Assembly: GCA_949290725.1 (NCBI GenBank)
Contig: CASEST010000023.1
Span: 1 to 12,140, forward strand
From: an uncultured bacterium
Lineage (GTDB): Bacteria > Bacillota_I > Bacilli_A > RFN20 > CAG-826
Direction of reading: 5' to 3'
DNA: 12,140 bases
Positions within the stretch are counted from its first letter, which is position 1; every line of letters starts with the position of its first letter. The notes below the pieces were generated by a model. That model was given only the letters and a program-made list of their open reading frames with translations. It ran no database searches and was not told the origin of the DNA. A program made the position numbers and the translations under genes. Below, piece after piece: positions 1 to 6,857 of the stretch.

Positions 1-218
1 AAGAAGAAAAAACTGATCTTAGCCGCGAAGAGATTTATGATCAAATTCAAAAATTAGCTTTTTATGCCTATGATAATCATCTTCAATTAAAAGATTTATT
101 ATTAAAAGATGAATTCTTTAAAAACTTATTAACTAAAGATGAATTAGATGAATTATTTTCATATGATTACGTCTTTAAAAATATAAAAAATGTTTATAAG
201 AAAGTGGGGATTATTTAA
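1..218 (+). CDS. purB: Adenylosuccinate lyase, C-terminal fragment (5' end outside window)
   Basis: This is the last ~71 residues of a protein whose start lies left of the window; the first complete codon begins at base 3 and the stop is TAA at 216-218. The reading frame gives LSREEIYDQIQKLAFYAYDN, then KDLLLKD, LTKDELDELF and a final YVFKNIKNVYKKVGI. This follows the C-terminal end of bacterial PurB (in Bacillus: LTREKAYDTVQ, LSPEKI, YHLKNVDLIFERLGL). The family cleaves succinyl-AMP to AMP and fumarate, and also SAICAR, in purine synthesis. The stop codon is 3 bases before purA, which makes the preceding step, so the two are almost certainly co-transcribed. The active-site loops are outside the window; identity rests on the tail and the context. 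Confidence 0.86.
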   Translation, partial: EEKTDLSREEIYDQIQKLAFYAYDNHLQLKDLLLKDEFFKNLLTKDELDELFSYDYVFKNIKNVYKKVGII

Positions 219-221
219 TTT

Positions 222-1502
222 ATGAAATCAATTGTAGTTGTCGGCTCTCAATGGGGTGATGAAGGAAAAGGTAAAATCACTAATTATTTAGCTAGCAAAG
301 CCGATGTTATTATTCGCTATCAAGGTGGCGATAATGCTGGTCATACTGTTATTTTTAATAATAATGAATATCACCTTCGTTCAATTCCTTCAGGAATCTT
401 TTATGAAGATAAATTAAATATTATGGGTAATGGGATGGTCATTAATCCATTATCTTTAGCTAAAGAAATGGAAGAATTATTAGCTAGTGGTTATAGTTTA
501 AATAATTTAGTTATCTCTCCTTTAGCTACTTTAGATTTAAGTTATCATATTGCTTTAGATGGTTTAAAAGAAAAAGCTTTAAAAGATAAAAATATTGGAA
601 CAACTAAAAAAGGAATTGGACCTACCTATACGGATAAGGCTGAAAGAAGCAGTCTAAGAATGGTTGATTTTATCGATCCAGATTTTGCTAATTTATATAA
701 AACAAAATTATTAGAAAAAAATAAGTTAATTGAATTTTATGGTGGCGAACCAATTTCTTATGAAGATACAATTAGCGATTATTTAAAAGCTCGCGAATTA
801 ATTTTGCCTCATGTTAAAGAAACAGTCTCTTTATTAGCTAAATTAAGAAAAGAAAATAAAAAGATTTTATTTGAAGGAGCTCAAGGAACTATGTTAGATG
901 TTGATTTTGGTACCTTCCCTTATGTTACTTCTTCAAATACTATTGCTGGAGGCGCTTTAAGTGGTTCTGGAATTGGTTTAGGTTATATTGATGGAGCAAT
1001 TGGAATTATTAAAGCTTATACAACCAGAGTAGGTGAAGGCCCATTCGTTAGTGAATTTGAAAATGAAACAGCCGATAAAATTCGTGAGATTGCCCATGAA
1101 TATGGAGTTAATACCCACCGTCCTAGAAGAATTGGCTGGTTAGATTTAGTTCAACTTAAATATTCAAAAAATGTTAATGGTTTTGAATATGGGGCTTTAA
1201 CTTTATTAGACGTCTTCTCTCATTTAGATGAAATTAAAGTTTGTGTTGCTTATGAAGTTAATAATCAGAAAATCGATTATCTTCCTTCTTCATTAAAAAC
1301 TTTATATCAAGCTAAACCAATCTATAAAACTTTTAAATCATTTAAAGGCGTCGATATTTCAAATATTAAAAAGTTTGAAGATTTACCAATTGAAGCAAAA
1401 GAATATATTAAATTTATCGAAGAGTATCTAGAGATTAAATTTGTAATTATCTCAACTGGAAGAGATAAAGACCAAACAATTATTCGTGAAGATATTTTTT
1501 AA
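222..1502 (+). CDS. purA: Adenylosuccinate synthetase
   Basis: This cytoplasmic enzyme joins IMP and aspartate using GTP to make adenylosuccinate, the committed step to AMP. At 426 residues it matches the family (E. coli 432). Visible motifs are the N-terminal GSQWGDEGKGK loop (residues 8-18, with the expected catalytic base D13), GDNAGHTV with catalytic H41, GTTKKGIGPTYTDKAER near 126, EGAQGTMLDVDFGTFPYVTS near 220, TTRVGEGPF near 270, and ISTGRDKDQTI at the C-terminus. One oddity is the aspartate-binding loop, usually T-G-R-P-R-R, which reads T-H-R-P-R-R at 298-303. The ATG at 222 is chosen because the conserved beta-strand begins at once after it; a G-rich stretch (GTGGGGA, 204-210) may serve as ribosome site. 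It follows purB by 3 bases and ends at a terminator. Confidence 0.97.
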   Translation: MKSIVVVGSQWGDEGKGKITNYLASKADVIIRYQGGDNAGHTVIFNNNEYHLRSIPSGIFYEDKLNIMGNGMVINPLSLAKEMEELLASGYSLNNLVISPLATLDLSYHIALDGLKEKALKDKNIGTTKKGIGPTYTDKAERSSLRMVDFIDPDFANLYKTKLLEKNKLIEFYGGEPISYEDTISDYLKARELILPHVKETVSLLAKLRKENKKILFEGAQGTMLDVDFGTFPYVTSSNTIAGGALSGSGIGLGYIDGAIGIIKAYTTRVGEGPFVSEFENETADKIREIAHEYGVNTHRPRRIGWLDLVQLKYSKNVNGFEYGALTLLDVFSHLDEIKVCVAYEVNNQKIDYLPSSLKTLYQAKPIYKTFKSFKGVDISNIKKFEDLPIEAKEYIKFIEEYLEIKFVIISTGRDKDQTIIREDIF

Positions 1503-1533
1503 AAAAATAATTAATAAAAGTTAAAGAAAAATT

Positions 1534-1568
1534 AAACCATTTTAAAGTCAAATTTAAAATGGTTTTTT
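1534..1568 (+). terminator. Rho-independent terminator after purA
   Basis: A 13-base arm AAACCATTTTAAA (1534-1546) is followed by a six-base loop (1547-1552) and its exact reverse complement TTTAAAATGGTTT (1553-1565), running into six T residues (1563-1568). It lies 32 bases after the purA stop, so it ends the purB-purA transcript. Confidence 0.85.
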
Positions 1569-1628
1569 ATTGCGGTTTTTATTTAAAAATCTTTAAATTT
1601 TTTTAAAAGAAAAAAAGTTTAAAAAACA

Positions 1629-1672
1629 CGATATTTATCGATACAATCTCGATTTTTAAAACATTTAAAAAT
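1629..1672. promoter_or_regulatory. Candidate operator upstream of potABCD
   Basis: Two inverted repeats sit side by side: CGATA-tt-TATCG (1629-1640) and ATTTTTAAA-aca-TTTAAAAAT (1652-1672), the second with perfect 9-base arms. The block from TCGATA onward can be laid without gaps on the sequence upstream of the alcohol dehydrogenase gene (10548-10583), with roughly 28 of 36 positions the same by eye. A regulator binding site is an inference; low-complexity A/T sequence can give such matches by chance. Confidence 0.3.
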
Positions 1673-1680
1673 GGTCGAAA

Positions 1681-1722
1681 AAAAATAATTAAAAAAAATA
1701 TGTTGTTTTTTTAATTATTTTT
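1681..1722 (+). promoter_or_regulatory. All-A/T 17-bp hairpin in the potA leader
   Basis: The arm AAAAATAATTAAAAAAA (1681-1697) and its exact reverse complement (1706-1722) enclose an eight-base loop. There is no G-C pair, so the RNA hairpin would be weak for its length. It could act as an attenuator, an intrinsic terminator-like pause site, or a cruciform/DNA-bending site. It ends 55 bases before the potA start. The function is unknown. Confidence 0.35.
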
Positions 1723-1777
1723 CTTTATATTTTTACTCAATGTTTTATTTTTAAGGCAGGTAGTAAAGGGGTTATTT

Positions 1778-3448
1778 ATGGAGAATAAAAACTATATTAT
1801 TGAGCTTAAAAATGTTTCTAAGATCTTTGAAGATGAAACAATAGCAGTTGATAATTTCTCATTCTATGTTCGAAAAGGTGAATTCGTTACCTTTTTAGGA
1901 CCTTCTGGTTGTGGAAAATCAACAACACTAAGAATGATTGCCGGATTTGAATTCCCTTCTAAAGGTGAAATTCTTTTAAATGGCAAAAACATTTCAAATT
2001 TACCGCCTAACAAAAGACCAATTAACATGGTTTTTCAACGTTATGCACTATTTCCTCATTTAGATGTTTATGATAACATCGCATTCGGGCTCAGATTAAA
2101 GAAGATTCCTGTTAGAAAAATAGATAAGGAAGGTAAACCTGTTTTCGAAATCGATAAAAACAAGATTAAAGATATTAAACGAGAAATTTCTTTAACTAAG
2201 AAAAATAAACACTTAAATGATGATGAAAAAAATGAAAAATTAAATCGTTTAAATGATTTGCTTGAAGAAGCTAAAAACAATAAAGTTCAAGCATATACAT
2301 ATAAAAAATTAAGTAATCAAGAAATTGATGAAAAGGTAGCTCGTGCTTTAAAGATTGTTGATCTTGAAGCGTTAGAAGATCGTAGTATCGATACTTTAAG
2401 TGGTGGTCAACAACAAAGAGTTGCTATCGCTCGTGCGATTGTTAACGAACCAGAAATTCTTTTACTTGATGAACCTTTAGGGGCATTAGATTTAAAGATG
2501 AGAAAAGATATGCAACTTGAATTAAAAGAGATGCATACAAAACTTGGTATTACTTTTATCTATGTTACCCATGATCAAGAAGAAGCCTTAACAATGTCTG
2601 ATACAGTCGTAGTTATGAAAGATGGCGTTATTCAACAAATTGGTAAACCAAAAGATATTTATGATGAGCCTAAAAATGCTTTCGTTGCTGACTTTATTGG
2701 CGAATCAAATATTTATAACGCAACAATGTTTTCAAATAAAACAGTTCGTTTCTTAGATCATAACTTTGCTTGTATTGATGACTTCCCTGTTAATGAAAAA
2801 GTTGATGTTGTCGTTCGTCCTGAAGATATCATCATTAAAAATAAAGGCGAAGGAATGGTACAAGGAAAGATTTCTTCAAAAATATTTAAAGGTGTAAATT
2901 ATCAATATATTGTTTTAGTTGGCAAAAATGAAGTTATGGTTAAATCAACTAAAGAATATAATGACCAAGATGAAGTCGGTTTAGATATTGAAGCTGAATC
3001 TATTCATATTATGAAAAAAGATTTCACTACAAATATTTATACTGATGCCTGGATTAATAAAGAAAATATGGTCATGATTGACGATATGCCATTTGAATGC
3101 AACATTCTTCAATTAGTCGAAAATAGCAAAGAAGAAGATGGCTATATCATCGATAAAAAAGGCAAAAAATATGATTTTAATGATGCTGATGTTGTTGCTG
3201 AAATTCCTTTAGATAAAATTGAAATTATCGATGATATCGAAAGTGATGAAGCACAAATTGTCGGTGAAATTGTTGATAGTGTTTATAAAGGTGATCATTA
3301 TCAATATATTATCCGCACTGAAAGCGAAGAGGATTTTGTTTGTCTTTCAACCTATAATTATAATTTAAACGATAAAGTTGGAATTCACGTAAATAAAGAA
3401 GATATTAAACTTCGTTTAAAGAAAGAGGCTAGCAACTATGAGATTTAG
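1778..3448 (+). CDS. potA: Polyamine ABC importer ATPase, long form with duplicated C-terminal domain
   Basis: This is the ATP-hydrolysing subunit that drives spermidine/putrescine uptake by the PotB-PotC channel. The nucleotide-binding domain is complete: Walker A GPSGCGKST (41-49), Q-loop Q87, signature LSGGQ (207-211), Walker B ILLLDE ending at D231-E232, and H-loop H265. At 556 residues it is far longer than E. coli PotA (~378). Two things explain this. A Lys/Glu-rich, probably helical segment of about 68 residues (~111-178) interrupts the helical subdomain between Q-loop and signature. The C-terminal TOBE-like unit is also present twice (~359-412 and ~494-547), each with KG-x2-YQYI followed by a D-x-VG motif. 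From memory, Mycoplasma PotA proteins are similarly long. A strong site AAAGGGG (1765-1771) precedes the ATG by 6 bases. The TAG stop overlaps the start of potB. Confidence 0.95.
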   Translation: MENKNYIIELKNVSKIFEDETIAVDNFSFYVRKGEFVTFLGPSGCGKSTTLRMIAGFEFPSKGEILLNGKNISNLPPNKRPINMVFQRYALFPHLDVYDNIAFGLRLKKIPVRKIDKEGKPVFEIDKNKIKDIKREISLTKKNKHLNDDEKNEKLNRLNDLLEEAKNNKVQAYTYKKLSNQEIDEKVARALKIVDLEALEDRSIDTLSGGQQQRVAIARAIVNEPEILLLDEPLGALDLKMRKDMQLELKEMHTKLGITFIYVTHDQEEALTMSDTVVVMKDGVIQQIGKPKDIYDEPKNAFVADFIGESNIYNATMFSNKTVRFLDHNFACIDDFPVNEKVDVVVRPEDIIIKNKGEGMVQGKISSKIFKGVNYQYIVLVGKNEVMVKSTKEYNDQDEVGLDIEAESIHIMKKDFTTNIYTDAWINKENMVMIDDMPFECNILQLVENSKEEDGYIIDKKGKKYDFNDADVVAEIPLDKIEIIDDIESDEAQIVGEIVDSVYKGDHYQYIIRTESEEDFVCLSTYNYNLNDKVGIHVNKEDIKLRLKKEASNYEI

Positions 3449-4235
3449 TTTACAAAGGAAACAACTTTGTATTCCTTATTTTCTCTTCTTAATTTTATTT
3501 GTAGTTATTCCAATTTTATTTATTGTTTTCTATGCCTTTACTGATTCAAATGGTTATTTTACTTTTGATTCATTAATTTCATTTTTTACTTCAACTAATA
3601 AGATTAATGTTTTAATTCAATCATTACTCTTTAGCGTTATTAATACAATTATCTGTATTCTTATAGGCTATCCAATCGCTTATATTCTTGCATCAAAAGA
3701 GTTTAAAACAAATTATGTCATTGTTATGCTTTTTGTGATGCCAATGTGGATTAATTTCGTTTTAAGAACTGGTGCAACTAGAGATGTTTTAACTTGGTTA
3801 AATATTAGTGGTGGCGAACATCCTTATTTAGCTACAATGATTGGATTAGTTTATAACTATCTTCCTTTTGTTATTCTTCCTTTATATTCAACAATGCTTA
3901 AATTAGATAAATCTCAAATTGAAGCAGCGATGGATTTAGGATGTAATCGTGTTCAAGTTTTTACAAAATCTATCTTCCCTCAAAGTATTCCAGGGTTAGT
4001 AAGCGCTGCTCAAATGGTCTTTATGCCTACGATGTCATCTTATGTTATTCCTGAAATTTTAAGTGAAGGTAAAGTCGTTTTATTTGGCAATTCCATTTAT
4101 ATTGGTTTCTCTAATTATCAATGGAATAGTGCTTCATTTATGGCGATTATTATGTTATTGATCGTTGGTATAACTATGTTAATTACACGTAATTATACTG
4201 AAAAAGATAGTGGAGGTAAGTCGTCAAAATGGTAA
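3438..4235 (+). CDS. potB: Polyamine ABC importer permease PotB
   Basis: This is one of the two membrane subunits forming the polyamine channel. Its 265 residues hold about six hydrophobic helices, beginning with one right after the N-terminus (about residues 12-34). The cytoplasmic EAA loop that docks on the ATPase reads EAAMDLGCNRVQVF...IFPQSIPG, with the usual G of the consensus. The N-terminal order (basic start, helix, AFTDSNG outer loop) and the position directly after potA fit PotB rather than PotC. The start codon lies inside the end of potA (11-base overlap), with AAAGAGG about 10 bases upstream, so the two are translationally coupled. The substrate is assigned by family only. Confidence 0.92.
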   Translation: MRFSLQRKQLCIPYFLFLILFVVIPILFIVFYAFTDSNGYFTFDSLISFFTSTNKINVLIQSLLFSVINTIICILIGYPIAYILASKEFKTNYVIVMLFVMPMWINFVLRTGATRDVLTWLNISGGEHPYLATMIGLVYNYLPFVILPLYSTMLKLDKSQIEAAMDLGCNRVQVFTKSIFPQSIPGLVSAAQMVFMPTMSSYVIPEILSEGKVVLFGNSIYIGFSNYQWNSASFMAIIMLLIVGITMLITRNYTEKDSGGKSSKW

Positions 4236-5068
4236 AAAAAGCTTTTGGATATACATTTTTATATCTTGTTTTGTTATTAACTTATGTCCCAATTTTTGTT
4301 TTAATAGTTTTTTCTTTTACTAATACAACCTATATTGGCGATTGGAATGGTTTTTCTTTAGAACTTTTTGGCCGTCTTTTCCAAGATGAAGAAATAATGA
4401 TTGCTTTAGGAAATACGGTTATTATTGCAATTATTTCAGCCTTTGTATCGACTTTATTAGGTGCTTTAGGGGCAATTGGTGCATTTTATTCAAGGAAAAG
4501 AAATCGTGCTATTTTAGAAAATTTAAATCAAATTCCAGTTGTTAATGCGGAAATTGTTATGGCTTTATCTTTAGTAGTCATGTTCGTTTTTATAGGAAAT
4601 ACTATTTTCCATGAACAAATTTTCTCTTTTTGGACATTATTAGCTGGCCATGTTGTTATTTCCGTTCCATTTGTTTATTTAAATGTTAAGCCACGTCTTC
4701 AACAAATGGATCCAGCTTTATATGAAGCAGCATTAGATTTAGGCTGTTCACCTCGAAAAGCTTTATCTAAAGTTATGGTTCCTCAACTTTTACCTGGAAT
4801 CATGTCAGGTTTCTTATTAGCTATAACCTTATCTTTAGATGATTTTATCGTAACAGCTTTCACTCGTGGTCCAGGTTTATTAAGTGGAGAAAATACAATC
4901 GAAACTTTATCAACCTTAGTTCAAGCTAAAATTAAAAAAGGGCCAATTCCACCTGAAATGAGAGCTTTAACTACAATTATTTTTATTGTTGTATTAGTCG
5001 CAGTTATCTTAATTACGATTTATCAAAATAAAAATCGCAGAAAGATTAGAAAAGGGAGGGATTATTAA
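4229..5068 (+). CDS. potC: Polyamine ABC importer permease PotC
   Basis: This is the second channel subunit, 279 residues, again with about six membrane helices. The EAA loop reads EAALDLGCSPRKALSKVMVPQLLPG, followed by the LSLDDFIVTAF segment characteristic of PotC-type permeases. The protein ends in a basic tail (NKNRRKIRKGRDY). A good ribosome site GGAGG (4212-4216) lies within the end of potB; the start overlaps potB by 7 bases. It pairs with PotB and both rest on the PotA ATPase. Confidence in the permease class is very high. The polyamine substrate rests on operon context. Confidence 0.93.
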   Translation: MVKKAFGYTFLYLVLLLTYVPIFVLIVFSFTNTTYIGDWNGFSLELFGRLFQDEEIMIALGNTVIIAIISAFVSTLLGALGAIGAFYSRKRNRAILENLNQIPVVNAEIVMALSLVVMFVFIGNTIFHEQIFSFWTLLAGHVVISVPFVYLNVKPRLQQMDPALYEAALDLGCSPRKALSKVMVPQLLPGIMSGFLLAITLSLDDFIVTAFTRGPGLLSGENTIETLSTLVQAKIKKGPIPPEMRALTTIIFIVVLVAVILITIYQNKNRRKIRKGRDY

Positions 5069-5070
5069 TT

Positions 5071-6804
5071 ATGAAAAAAATTAAAAAATCTTCTTTAAAA
5101 AAATTATTTATTTTCCCTTTGCTTCTCGCTTCTTTAGCTTCATGTTCAGGGAATAATAGTAATGTTTCTGGTTCCGATGAAACAATTTATGTGCATGTTT
5201 TAAATGCTGAAGATTATATCGATGAATCTTTACTTGATGTTTTTAGCGAATATATTTTAGAAAGAGATAATAAAAATGTTGTGGTCATTTGGGATACTTA
5301 TGATACCAATGAAACAATGTATAACACTCTCCAAACTGGTAAAGCCACATATGATTTAATTTGTGCTAGCGAATATATGGTTCAAAGATTAGCTAACGAA
5401 AATATGTTAACTAAATTACCTTTTGAATCATTACCTAATTATTCAAATTATGTATCTCACTTTTTACACGATCCAGAAAATATTAATCCTGGGAAAATGA
5501 ATCTTTTAACAGTTAATAATGATGAGGGCACAACTAATTTAGGGGAGTATGCTGCCGGATACATGTGGGGAACATTAGGAATTCTTTATAATCCAGAATA
5601 TGTTTTAAATCAAAATGGCAACTTATTTAATGAAGACCCTCGCTTTAAAGATTTATCATATGATGAAAGAGTAGAAAAAATTATTGAAATTTTTAATAGT
5701 GATGATGGTTATAGTTTTTTATGGGATGATTTAATTGCTGGGACTCAATCAATTAAAGATTCGATGCGTGATACCTTCGCAGTTGGAAATTTTGAAGTTT
5801 TTAAAGATTATTATTTAAATACGAACGATGATTATGAAGCTCGTAATGAAAAATTTAATGATTCAAGTGATGAAACAATTGAATTAATTAAAAATAAATT
5901 AATTGAACTTAAGTCTAATATCTTCGGATTTGAGGTAGATAGTGGGAAAAATGATATTGTCACTCAAAAAATTGGCGTTAATTTAGCTTGGAGTGGCGAT
6001 GCAGTTAATTCAATTAATCGTGGATTTTATGCTGATGATGATTGGACTGAAGAAAGAGAAGATCCAGTTGATTTATATTTCGCAATTCCTTCAATTGGAG
6101 CCAATGTTTGGATGGATGTTTGGTGCACCCCAAAAATTGATGAAGAAGGATATTATGATAGTGAAACCTATAAATATACTTTAGAATTCTTAGATTTTTT
6201 ATCTACTCCAGAAAATGCAATTTTAAATGTTGATTATAATGGTTATACTTCATTTATTACATCATCAAATTTAGATAATAGCGATACAAGTCTTTCAATG
6301 CTTGCTTATATGCTGTATTGCTATGATTTAAGCGATGGGGATGATGATGAAGATTTAAGCCAATATGATAGCTATGATATCTCTTCTTTCTTTAATTTCG
6401 AAGAAGAATTTAGCGTTGATTTATCGTATGTTTCAGGAGAAATCTTTGAAGATGAAGAGGTTGATGATCGAGTCTTCACCTTTAAAAAAGATGAAAATGG
6501 GAATGTTCCAATTATTATCCATACTGATATGAATTCTTTTGAAGGTCGTTTATTAAGAGCGCAATATCCTAATGAAGAAGATATCGAAACTTTATATGTT
6601 ATGAATGATTTTGGTGATCAAAACGATCGAATCGTTCAAATGTGGGAAGATGTTAAAGTTAATCCGCTCCCACTTTGGATTACAATTACTTTAATTGTAT
6701 TTATTGTTATCTTTATCGGATATTTAGGTTCATATAAATTAATTAGAGTTGCTAAATTAAAATATCGTAAAAAATTAAGAGAAGAAGCTAAAAGAAATAA
6801 TTAA
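5071..6804 (+). CDS. potD: Polyamine-binding lipoprotein PotD with additional C-terminal membrane helix
   Basis: This is the extracytoplasmic binding protein that hands substrate to PotB-PotC. It has a signal peptide with lipobox LASC, lipid-modified Cys expected at residue 25. PotD-like segments follow: DTYDTNETMYNTL, YDLICASEYMVQRL, AGYMWGTLGILYNP, LAWSGDAV, GANVWMDVWCTP and LEFLDFLSTPENA. The last groups keep the Trp and Asp that contact polyamine in E. coli PotD, but the early NWTEY motif reads NAEDY, losing that Trp and Thr. The protein is long (577 versus about 350). An acidic region (~420-475, including DGDDDED) and a membrane helix (~535-555) followed by a Lys/Arg-rich tail are added at the C-terminus, so it would be anchored at both ends. 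A strong site GGGAGGG (5054-5060) precedes the ATG, which is 2 bases after the potC stop. It is the last gene of the operon. Confidence 0.9.
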   Translation: MKKIKKSSLKKLFIFPLLLASLASCSGNNSNVSGSDETIYVHVLNAEDYIDESLLDVFSEYILERDNKNVVVIWDTYDTNETMYNTLQTGKATYDLICASEYMVQRLANENMLTKLPFESLPNYSNYVSHFLHDPENINPGKMNLLTVNNDEGTTNLGEYAAGYMWGTLGILYNPEYVLNQNGNLFNEDPRFKDLSYDERVEKIIEIFNSDDGYSFLWDDLIAGTQSIKDSMRDTFAVGNFEVFKDYYLNTNDDYEARNEKFNDSSDETIELIKNKLIELKSNIFGFEVDSGKNDIVTQKIGVNLAWSGDAVNSINRGFYADDDWTEEREDPVDLYFAIPSIGANVWMDVWCTPKIDEEGYYDSETYKYTLEFLDFLSTPENAILNVDYNGYTSFITSSNLDNSDTSLSMLAYMLYCYDLSDGDDDEDLSQYDSYDISSFFNFEEEFSVDLSYVSGEIFEDEEVDDRVFTFKKDENGNVPIIIHTDMNSFEGRLLRAQYPNEEDIETLYVMNDFGDQNDRIVQMWEDVKVNPLPLWITITLIVFIVIFIGYLGSYKLIRVAKLKYRKKLREEAKRNN

Positions 6805-6808
6805 ATAA

Positions 6809-6844
6809 AAAAACAGATTAGAATTAAGTTTCTAATCTGTTTTT
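6809..6844. terminator. Bidirectional terminator between potD and the symporter gene
   Basis: Perfect 15-base arms (6809-6823 and 6830-6844; core ACAGATTAGAA / TTCTAATCTGT) enclose a six-base loop. On the plus strand the stem runs into T residues ending potABCD (stop at 6804). On the minus strand it runs into a T tract ending the convergent symporter gene, whose stop is only 13 bases away. One hairpin therefore serves both convergent transcripts. Confidence 0.9.
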
Positions 6845-6857
6845 ATTATTAAATTAA

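Larger units (their letters stand above)
1569..1777. other. A/T-rich leader between purA and potA, no gene
   Basis: These 209 bases contain no credible coding frame. The stretch is almost pure A/T and holds, in order, a CGATA-tt-TATCG inverted repeat (1629-1640), a 9-base A/T inverted repeat (1652-1672), an all-A/T long hairpin (1681-1722), and the potA ribosome site. The potABCD promoter must lie here, but no pair of -35 and -10 boxes stands out against the background, so I do not place one. Confidence 0.6.

Noticed and set aside
1582..1612. Second terminator after purA in the TTTAAAAA...TTTTTAAA stretch
   Set aside because: It is low-complexity A/T sequence with imperfect arms; the hairpin at 1534-1568 already explains termination.
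2068..2280. Minus-strand open frame of 70 codons
   Set aside because: It lies wholly within potA opposite the Lys/Glu-rich insertion, is Ser/Phe-rich as expected of an antisense shadow, and has no ribosome site or family likeness.
5993..6184. Plus-strand open frame of 63 codons
   Set aside because: It is a shifted frame within potD, which has clear family motifs across the same bases; nothing suggests translation.
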